Shown in pieces: positions 53,946-61,077 of a stretch of 64,000 nucleotides of DNA. The DNA comes from Candidatus Dechloromonas phosphorivorans. Lineage in GTDB: Bacteria; Pseudomonadota; Gammaproteobacteria; Burkholderiales; Rhodocyclaceae. A model generated the notes under the pieces. The model saw nothing but the letters and a program-made list of their open reading frames with translations, was not told the DNA's origin and did not search any database. The DNA lies in assembly GCA_016709495.1 (NCBI GenBank), contig JADJMS010000020.1:55078-119077 (forward strand), read 5' to 3'. A program made the translations under genes and the position numbers. Within the stretch, counting starts at the first letter, position 1. Each line of letters starts with the position of its first letter.

Positions 53946-55199
53946 TTACCGCCGCCGGCTTTTCCAGCTCGTCGCGCAGGTTTTTCTCAAGTACTCAAGC
54001 GCCCGATCCATGTGCGAATCCGGGAAATTAGGATCTTTGTCAGCCAGATCCAGTTCAGCCTCAGGCATCAAATCCTCCAGCCACTGACGCCGCAGATCTT
54101 CGCGGCTTTCATGCGGGGCATGCATGTCGATGAATTCGAGAACTGCTTTTGAATTAAAACCGGAAGTGCGGAAGTTGCGAATAATCTCCTGACCTTCACG
54201 CAGCAACAATTTCGGCTTGGCCGGAAAGCCAGTAGCGATCAGTAAAAACACGGTGGAAACCACCGCCGGATCATCGCCATCGCCTTTGGTCACACGATGC
54301 CACTCTTGTGCAACGAGGCGCTCGTATTCGCGGTTGTCTTCATCGATGTTTTCGACCACAAAGAATGGCAGACTGGATTCACCGTAGAGCAGGCTGTCAG
54401 CCGTACTCGCGACCTTGCGGATTTCCGGCAAATCATCAGCGATGAAACGCTGCATTTCCTGCTGCCCAAGTTGCTGAAATTCCAGCGGCGCATTGGCCAG
54501 GAACGTCTTGAGGCGGGCCTCATCCAGTTTGCAGCTTTTCTTTTTAATCGCCTCAATCAAGCGTACAAAACCCGAACGCGTCGGCATTATCAGCTCGGTT
54601 TTTTCAGCGAAAAGCACCAGCATGGCGCTGCGCAATAGCGTGCTGTTATCACCACACAAATTGACCTGATCAGCCGGCGCATTCATTTTCTTGGCCAGCC
54701 AGAGGGCGAAATCGATTTCCTGCTGGCAAGCCTTGCGGTTCTCAAAGGCGACGCGGTATTCGGCCAGGCTCAACGCTGAGGCCAGCGAATGGTCATTCAA
54801 AAAATTGCGCTGATCTTCAGCGGTAACGCTGTGCCCGCCAATGATTTTAGCGTCCGGCATGGCGTGCAGGCGCTTGATCATGTCCGAGCCGCCCTTGGAG
54901 TGCGAGAGCAATGATTTGTCACGCAAAGACAAGGCGGCGCGTTGCAAATCGCCCCCAGAAACTTCCTCCAGATAGAGGCTGATCAAATTGACGATGCGCT
55001 GACGGGCCGATTCGAGATCCGTGCGTAAATGCGCCGTGCCGAAATAATTGGCGATCTGCACCATGCCTTTGGGTGCATCGGCCAGCATGGTTTTGAGCGC
55101 TTCCGGCGCGATGACATTCTGTTCAATGGCGTAGCGCAGCGCCTTTTCAAAAAAAGGCCGGCTATCGACTTGCGCCAGTGCGGTTGAAACGCTGGCCAT
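53946..55199 (-). CDS. Unrecognised protein C of J-domain operon (417 residues)
   Basis: Not recognised. It is predicted almost wholly helical and soluble, rich in Leu, Glu and Lys, with stretches such as ALRYAIEQNVIAPEALKTML near the N terminus and KAVLEFIDMHAPHESREDLR near the C terminus. It starts directly after the stop of the 251-residue gene (adjacent bases 55199/55200), so it is coupled. Codon use resembles the host. No catalytic motif seen. Confidence 0.75.
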   Translation of the reverse strand: MASVSTALAQVDSRPFFEKALRYAIEQNVIAPEALKTMLADAPKGMVQIANYFGTAHLRTDLESARQRIVNLISLYLEEVSGGDLQRAALSLRDKSLLSHSKGGSDMIKRLHAMPDAKIIGGHSVTAEDQRNFLNDHSLASALSLAEYRVAFENRKACQQEIDFALWLAKKMNAPADQVNLCGDNSTLLRSAMLVLFAEKTELIMPTRSGFVRLIEAIKKKSCKLDEARLKTFLANAPLEFQQLGQQEMQRFIADDLPEIRKVASTADSLLYGESSLPFFVVENIDEDNREYERLVAQEWHRVTKGDGDDPAVVSTVFLLIATGFPAKPKLLLREGQEIIRNFRTSGFNSKAVLEFIDMHAPHESREDLRRQWLEDLMPEAELDLADKDPNFPDSHMDRALEYLRKTCATSWKSRRR

Positions 55200-55955
55200 T
55201 TAAATTGCCGACTCTTCCGTGTCGTCAGTCGACTGTTGCGCAGTTTTCTGCGGCCCGGCTTCGGCCAGCAGTTGCGCTTCAATCAAACGCTGCCAGCGAT
55301 CACGCAGGGCCATGACGATTTGCTCGAACTCGTCTTCGAGTTCGTGGCGCAGCACCCAGGCGGTTTCCATCCAGTCGCCATCGGCAATTTCGGCACGCGA
55401 AACCTTGGGTCGGCTGCTCGCAATCGCATCGCCAAAACCCAGCGATTCGTCAATTTCTTCAAGACGCTCGGCAAGTAGCGTGATCGACTTGATGCTCTCG
55501 AACGCTTCATGATCGAACTCAAGCGTGAAGGTGCCGGCCGTTGCGAAATGCAGGATTTCCTCAAAGCGATCCTGAAAATAATCTGCCAGCGTTTCGTAGC
55601 CACCTTCCAGATTTGAAATTTCTTCGAGGTATTCGCCCACCGTATGCGAATCACGATGGATGACAGCGTTCATCATTGCCCGCAGCTTCTCGCCGGTGCG
55701 GTCACCGTATTTCTTCTCCAGCACGATGGCGCGCGCGAACTGTTCCGGCGTCACCACCATATTGACCAGCGATTCCTTGGACGAATCAAACTCCCGCATG
55801 ACGGCCAGCAGATCCTTCGGCGGCATCTGGTCGAGCACAGCCACCAGCGCGTGATCGCCTTCTGTTTCAGCAATGGCGACCAGCGCGCGCTCGGCGCCTT
55901 CAATGTCGCCAGCCAGTATGAGTTGCAGGGATTCAATAACAACAGGGTGCTTCAT
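55200..55955 (-). CDS. Unrecognised protein B of J-domain operon (251 residues)
   Basis: Not recognised. Helical and strongly acidic; it begins MKHPVVIESLQLILAGDIEG and includes MPPKDLLAVMREFDSSKESL and YLEEISNLEGGYETLADYFQ. The C terminus is low-complexity, ending in STDDTEESAI. It lies 27 bp after the 173-residue gene and abuts the 417-residue gene. Confidence 0.75.
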   Translation of the reverse strand: MKHPVVIESLQLILAGDIEGAERALVAIAETEGDHALVAVLDQMPPKDLLAVMREFDSSKESLVNMVVTPEQFARAIVLEKKYGDRTGEKLRAMMNAVIHRDSHTVGEYLEEISNLEGGYETLADYFQDRFEEILHFATAGTFTLEFDHEAFESIKSITLLAERLEEIDESLGFGDAIASSRPKVSRAEIADGDWMETAWVLRHELEDEFEQIVMALRDRWQRLIEAQLLAEAGPQKTAQQSTDDTEESAI

Positions 55956-55982
55956 ATGTTTTCCTTTACCAATTTCGCCGCA

Positions 55983-56504
55983 TCAGCTATCGAGTGAATC
56001 GAAGCCCTGCTCGGTCATCCATTCGGCACCTTGTTCACGCAGATCGCCATCATCCTCGTCATCGTCACCTTCTTCATCCGACTCTTCGACCGGCGGCGGC
56101 GCATCCGCCGAATCATGGGTGCGCAGGTACTCAAGGCCTGCCGTGCTGACCAAAAACTCTTCACCACCTTCGCTGGCCAGGGTGAGCTCTATCAGCGGCA
56201 AAGCCCAGGCGGCAATGGAGAGGTGTTTGGCCAACTTGCTCCACGACAGAAAACCAGGCTGCCACGGCTCGCTCAATACCAGCGCGTGCAAATGCTGCGG
56301 CGATTTGACGGTAAAGGCCTCGTAAAAAGCGACGGCAACCATCTCCGGGCTGAATTCGATCATCGGCAGAATGGCCGGCAGTTCCTGACGCTTGATCGCC
56401 AGGCGTTTTTGCAGCACCGACTTGCCTTCCGAATCGGAAACCAGATCATCAATTTCCGCCGAGTAACTTTCCATCAACTCGGCAAAATAACGGGATTTTT
56501 TCAT
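55983..56504 (-). CDS. Unrecognised protein A of J-domain operon (173 residues)
   Basis: Not recognised. The first 120 residues are helical (YFAELMESYSAEIDDLVSDS, RLAIKRQELPAILPMIEFSP), and a highly acidic stretch follows (PPPVEESDEEGDDDEDDGDL). It overlaps the stop of the J-domain gene by 4 bp. An acidic client-binding or nucleic acid mimic role can only be guessed. Confidence 0.75.
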   Translation of the reverse strand: MKKSRYFAELMESYSAEIDDLVSDSEGKSVLQKRLAIKRQELPAILPMIEFSPEMVAVAFYEAFTVKSPQHLHALVLSEPWQPGFLSWSKLAKHLSIAAWALPLIELTLASEGGEEFLVSTAGLEYLRTHDSADAPPPVEESDEEGDDDEDDGDLREQGAEWMTEQGFDSLDS

Positions 56505-56779
56505 TGTGTGACTTTCTGAATGTAGGCGTCCCAGATTTGCCGGGCAACGGGCAGCGGATCGTCGATCAGGCTGCGGTGACGGAAATCGTCGTAGGCTTTA
56601 CGTCGTTCAATATCGAACAAAACCTCGTAGGCTTCCTGAACCTCGCGAAAGCGCGCTGGCGCATCCGGCGATGAATTTTTATCGGGGTGAAACTGGGCAG
56701 CTTTCTTCCGGTAAGCGGACTTGATCAGGTCGGGCGTTGCGTTAGGCGAAATGCCCAAGGTTGCGTAATGGTCCTGCAT
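56501..56779 (-). CDS. Small J-domain (DnaJ-like) protein
   Basis: A 92-residue protein consisting of a J domain: MQDHYATLGISPNATPDLIK, AYRKKAAQFHPDKNSSPDAP with the HPD triad, and REVQEAYEVLFDIERRKAYD. There is no Gly/Phe or zinc-finger region, so it should act as a dedicated DnaK co-chaperone. ATG at 56779 is the start of homology; a longer upstream frame exists but is unsupported. First gene of a four-gene operon with three unrecognised proteins. Confidence 0.88.
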   Translation of the reverse strand: MQDHYATLGISPNATPDLIKSAYRKKAAQFHPDKNSSPDAPARFREVQEAYEVLFDIERRKAYDDFRHRSLIDDPLPVARQIWDAYIQKVTQ

Positions 56780-56872
56780 TGAAGTCCCTGCGTTAAATAC
56801 TTGTGATAATTCCGGCAAACTTTTCCAGCCCACAGACGTGGCCCAGCATTGTACAGGCTATCATTCTCCCCT

Positions 56873-58775
56873 ATGCAAAGTACGCCTATCCGAGTCCTTT
56901 CCGCCATCCCGCCGATGACGCAACTCAACACCCCCTACCCATCAACCGCCTACCTGACCGGCTTTTTGCGTTCACGCGGGGTTGCAGCGGTGCAGGAAGA
57001 TATCGCGCTGGCGCTGGTGCTGGAATTGTTCTCGCCGAACGGCTTGCGGGCAATTCGGCAAACGATTGATACCTTGCCGCCGGGCAAGCGTTCGCCACTC
57101 ATCAGCGGCTTTGTTGAACAATTCGACCGTTATCAGGCGACCATCACCCCGGCCATCGCCTTCCTGCAGGGGCGCGACCCATCAATTGGCCACCGCATTT
57201 GTGGGCGCAACTTTCTACCGGAAGGGTCGCGCTTTGAATCGCTCGATGTCTATATCGACGACGAAGGTGGTGACCCGCTGGCCTGGGCCTTTGGTGCGCT
57301 CGGCGTACAGGACCGGGCGCGGCACTTTGCCACGCTGTATCTGAACGATCTGGCCGATGTACTGCGCGAAGCGGTCGACTCACGCTTCGAGTTCGTCCGT
57401 TACGCCGAATCGCTGGCCCGTAGCCAGCCGACATTCGAGCCGTTGGCTCACGCGCTGGCGGCCACACCCACACTGGTTGATGAAACCCTAAAAAAACTGA
57501 CGATTTCGGCAGTTGACCGTAACCAACCGACTATCGTGCTGCTTTCCGTGCCCTTCCCCGGCTCGGTCTATGCCGCTTTTCGCATGGCACAGGCAATCAA
57601 GGCCCATGACCCGTCGCTGATGACCGTGCTCGGTGGCGGCTGGGTAAATACCGAATTACGCGAACTGAAAGAAGCACGGGTCTTCGATTATTTTGACTAC
57701 GTCACGCTCGACGATGGCGAACGCCCCATTCTCGCCCTGCTTGAATATCTCGATGGCAAGCGGCCGCGCCTTAACCTCGTCCGCACCTACACCCGCGTCG
57801 ACGGTCAGGTTCGTTATTTCAACAACAGCGAACCGGATGTGCCTTTTGCCGAAGTTGGCACCCCCACCTGGGACGGCCTGCCGCTCGACCGCTACCTTTC
57901 GCTGCTCGACATGCTCAACCCCATGCACCGCCTGTGGTCGGACGGGCGCTGGAACAAACTCACCGTCGCCCACGGCTGCTACTGGAAAAATGCAGCTTCT
58001 GCGATGTCAGCCTCGACTACATAGGCCGCTACGATGGCGCGCCGGCCGAACTGCTGGTCGACCGCATTGAGGAAATCATCGCTGAAACCGGCCAGACCGG
58101 CTTCCATTTCGTCGACGAAGCCGCCCCTCCCAAAGCCCTCAAATCAATGGCTGACGAACTGCAAAAGCGCAACCGTGCCATCTCATGGTGTGGCAACATC
58201 CGTTTTGAAAAATCCTTCACCCCTGAACTCTGCAACCAATTAGCCGACAGCGGCTGCATCGCCATCTCCGGCGGCCTCGAAGTCGCCTCCGACCGCCTGC
58301 TGACCCTGATGAAAAAGGTGTTTCGGTCGACCAGGTGGCACGTGTCACGCGCTCCTTCAGCGAAGCCGGTGTGCTGGTTCACGCCTACCTGATGTACGGC
58401 TTCCCGACGCAAACGGTGCAGGACACCGTCGATGCGCTCGAATATGTCCGTCAACTGTTCGCCGCAGGCTGCATTCAATCCGGCTTCTTCCACCGTTTCG
58501 CCTGTACAGTGCATTCGCCAGTCGGCCTCAACCCGGCGGAATATGGCATCAAACTCAAGGCCCTGCCGCCCATCACTTTCGCTACCAACGACGTTGAATT
58601 CACCGACCCCACCGGCGTCGACCACGACAATATGGGCAAAGCGCTGAACAAGGCACTGTACAACTATATGCACGGTATCGGGCTGGATGCGAATGTGCGT
58701 AGCTGGTTCGATATAAAGGTACCGAAAACAACAGTGCCGCGAGACTTCATCGCCAGGGCCTTAGCCCGCCGTTAA
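56873..58775 (+). CDS. B12-binding-type radical SAM protein (two frameshifts)
   Basis: The N terminus (MQSTPIRVLSAIPPMTQLNT, then PTIVLLSVPFPGSVYAAFRM and MTVLGGGWVNTELRE) resembles cobalamin-binding domains. After LTVAHGCYWK the frame moves to KCSFCDVSLDYIGRYDGAP, together HGCYWKKCSFCD, the SAM cluster region. A second shift near 58318 joins LTLMKK to GVSVDQVARVTRSF and HAYLMYGFPTQTVQDTVDAL. One base in each of two homopolymer runs gives 634 residues. The 3' end overlaps the LRR-kinase gene tail by 15 bp. Substrate unknown. Confidence 0.8.
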
Positions 58776-60062
58776 GGCATCCAGCCGCCGCACAACCTCG
58801 GCAAACAAAGGCCGGGCGCTGATGTTCTCATGAGCACAAGCATTTTGCAGATCGCCCAAAATTTTCAGGGCTCTTTTCTCGTCGACCGTAACATTTACGC
58901 GTTCGAGCAATTCTTCCAGCAAACAGCCAAATGCCCTGACCTCAATGCGTTGCAGCGCCTCAGCTTGCGGCTGATCCTCGTGACTGAAGAAGGAGGCCGC
59001 GCCAAAATCGCCGAGCAAGGCTTCGCCATCCGCCGCATGCAGAATATTGTGCGCATACAAATCACCATGGACGATGCCCTGCGCATGCAAATGGCTGGCG
59101 GCGGAGGCAATACCGAGGGCCAAACGAATAGCCGCACTCAAAGGAAAACGGGCATGCTCGGGATAGACATCGCGGGTGCAGGAATCCAGACTGGGCGGCC
59201 CGGCCAGGTTGGTGAAACCATGCTCGATCAGTGCCATCACCAGGCCATCCACGTTTTCCGGATGCTCGTCAATCTTGCCCAGAACAGGAATCAGATTCGG
59301 ATGCGTGCCGGCGCTGATGCACGCATTCATTTCATGACCCGGCAAACCATCGCTGGTCAGCGCCCCCTTGAACAACTTCACGGCGACCTGCTTTTCCGCC
59401 ATTTCTGCCTGATGTATCACCCCCGAAGCTCCTTCGCCCAGTTGATGCAGCAGTTGCAATTCATGCCAGGCGATGCGGGCAATTGGCGTCGGCGCGGCGT
59501 TCTCGCAGAAGGGATTGCCGGCATAGGCCAGCCAGGAAAGGCGCGGCAGGGACAACAGCCAGTCAGGTAGTGCAGCGAGTTGATTGGCGGCGATGCGCAA
59601 CAATTCGAGACGGGTGCAATTGGCCATCTCCGGCGGCAAGGATTGCAAGCGGTTGCCGGCCAGCATCAGTTTCTGGAGTTGGGTACAACGGCCAATTTCA
59701 GCCGGCAGTTCGCTGATCTGGTTATCGGTCAGAATCAACCAACGCAAACCTGAAGGCAGCGCAGCGGCCGGGACATGCCGGATCTGATTCGCCTTGAAGC
59801 CGATCATGCTGAGCTGGCTGCATTGACCAAGAACCGCTGGCAACTCGGTGAATTGGTTGTCAGAACAAAACAGGATGCGCAGGTGGCGCAAGCGGCGCAA
59901 ATCGTCAGGCAAAGTGGAGAGCGCATTGCCCGATAAATCGAGAATTTCCAGCGTTTCGGCGAGATCGAAAATCTCGCGCGGGAATTCGCTCAGGCCGCAA
60001 GCCAGCTTGATCCGCCGACTCCCCGTCAGTTCTCCGGCGCGTAATTGTTCAAGTGTGTTCAT
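58761..60062 (-). CDS. Leucine-rich repeat protein with protein-kinase domain
   Basis: A 433-residue fusion. Residues 20-190 hold about seven LRRs (TLEILDLSGNALSTLPDDLR, SGLRWLILTDNQISELPAEI). A kinase domain follows: LGEGASGVIHQAE (glycine loop), VAVKLFK (VAIK lysine), VHGDLYAHNIL (catalytic loop with D and N) and LGDFGAAS (DFG). This LRR-kinase arrangement is seen in many bacteria, but target proteins are unknown. ATG at 60062; an upstream terminator sits only 16 bp before it. Confidence 0.88.
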   Translation of the reverse strand: MNTLEQLRAGELTGSRRIKLACGLSEFPREIFDLAETLEILDLSGNALSTLPDDLRRLRHLRILFCSDNQFTELPAVLGQCSQLSMIGFKANQIRHVPAAALPSGLRWLILTDNQISELPAEIGRCTQLQKLMLAGNRLQSLPPEMANCTRLELLRIAANQLAALPDWLLSLPRLSWLAYAGNPFCENAAPTPIARIAWHELQLLHQLGEGASGVIHQAEMAEKQVAVKLFKGALTSDGLPGHEMNACISAGTHPNLIPVLGKIDEHPENVDGLVMALIEHGFTNLAGPPSLDSCTRDVYPEHARFPLSAAIRLALGIASAASHLHAQGIVHGDLYAHNILHAADGEALLGDFGAASFFSHEDQPQAEALQRIEVRAFGCLLEELLERVNVTVDEKRALKILGDLQNACAHENISARPLFAEVVRRLDALTAG

Positions 60063-60077
60063 GGAATTCGATGACGT

Positions 60078-60104
60078 AAAAAAAGCCCGCACCAGGCGGG
60101 CTTT
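60078..60104 (-). terminator. Intrinsic terminator after the DUF3597 gene
   Basis: On the minus strand GCCCGC-CTGGT-GCGGGC followed by seven T. It ends the DUF3597 transcript and lies 16 bp before the LRR-kinase start. Confidence 0.88.
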
Positions 60105-60130
60105 CTCAACGACAAAACCGGGCTGAATGC

Positions 60131-60514
60131 TTAGAGCAGATCGGCCGGGATATTACCGCCGTTTTCAGCCAGCTTCTGCAATACCGTCTTGTGCAGCCAC
60201 ATATTCATCTGGGCCGAATCGGCCATTTTGTCAGCCGGGCAAGCCAGTTCGCCAGCCAGTTCCTTGCGCGCGGCAAGGCTGCTATCCAGACCCAGCAATT
60301 TCATCAGGTCAACAATTGAAACCTTCCAGTTGAGCTTTTCAGCATGGGCACCGGCCAAGGCTTCCAGCTTGGCCAGGACATCAACCGGGCTGATTGCCAC
60401 GACAGCAGGTGCAGCGGCGGCTTCAACGGCTGCTGGCGCGGTGGCCGCAGCGACTTCTGCTACTTTGTCGTCACCAAAACCCAGTTTGGCCATGATGTTG
60501 CTAAAAATTCCCAT
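60131..60514 (-). CDS. DUF3597 domain protein
   Basis: A 127-residue protein starting MGIFSNIMAKLGFG, with an Ala-rich linker, then VDVLAKLEALAGAHAEKLNW and SIVDLMKLLGLDSSLAARKE, and ending KLAENGGNIPADLL, the DUF3597 pattern. Function unknown; small, probably cytoplasmic. A terminator follows. Confidence 0.88.
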   Translation of the reverse strand: MGIFSNIMAKLGFGDDKVAEVAAATAPAAVEAAAAPAVVAISPVDVLAKLEALAGAHAEKLNWKVSIVDLMKLLGLDSSLAARKELAGELACPADKMADSAQMNMWLHKTVLQKLAENGGNIPADLL

Positions 60515-60650
60515 AGTATTTCCTTTGACAATAGGTTTATAAACAGCGCGGTATCAGATAGGACATGAAACTTCTGTCATGGTAGCGCCGTTTATGCAGG
60601 AGAATTGTGAATTTTATGTAGCACAGAATTTACGTTCAGGATGGCACGCC

Positions 60651-61025
60651 ATGCTTCAGGAAAAGGACTCACCCCCATCGATGACAGATCGCGGGCTACG
60701 CGTCGCCTTGATTTTTGCCCTCGCCGCCGAGCGCCTGAGCGCCTACTACGAACACCATCAATGGCTGACTGAAGCCCAGGGTGCCAGCCTCGCCGCTGAT
60801 TGGCTGCGCCGCTCCAAACTGACGATTGAATTCAAGGAACGCCGCCAGCTCTCTGCCCTCAGCGACCAGTTCGCCCGCCTGATCGCCGCCACCCTGTCGC
60901 GCGAAGCCGGGCTTTATACCGCCCACGAAATGATGGAGTCACTCGACCCAAACTATCACTCGGAGCTCGCTGAAACGCTCATGATGGAATGCGAAAAACT
61001 GCTCGACGACGGACTGGCAGGCTGA
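60651..61025 (+). CDS. Unrecognised 124-residue protein upstream of hsdR
   Basis: Not recognised. A helical protein (LIFALAAERLSAYYEHHQWL, SALSDQFARLIAATLSREAG) with a start uncertain among 60579, 60651 and 60681; 60651 is chosen as a compromise. It precedes hsdR by 52 bp. Function unknown; no clear link to the restriction gene beyond adjacency. Confidence 0.55.
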   Translation: MLQEKDSPPSMTDRGLRVALIFALAAERLSAYYEHHQWLTEAQGASLAADWLRRSKLTIEFKERRQLSALSDQFARLIAATLSREAGLYTAHEMMESLDPNYHSELAETLMMECEKLLDDGLAG

Positions 61026-61077
61026 AAACACGCTATATTCATGCTCATGCCAAATGCAACAATAACAATCGGGACAT

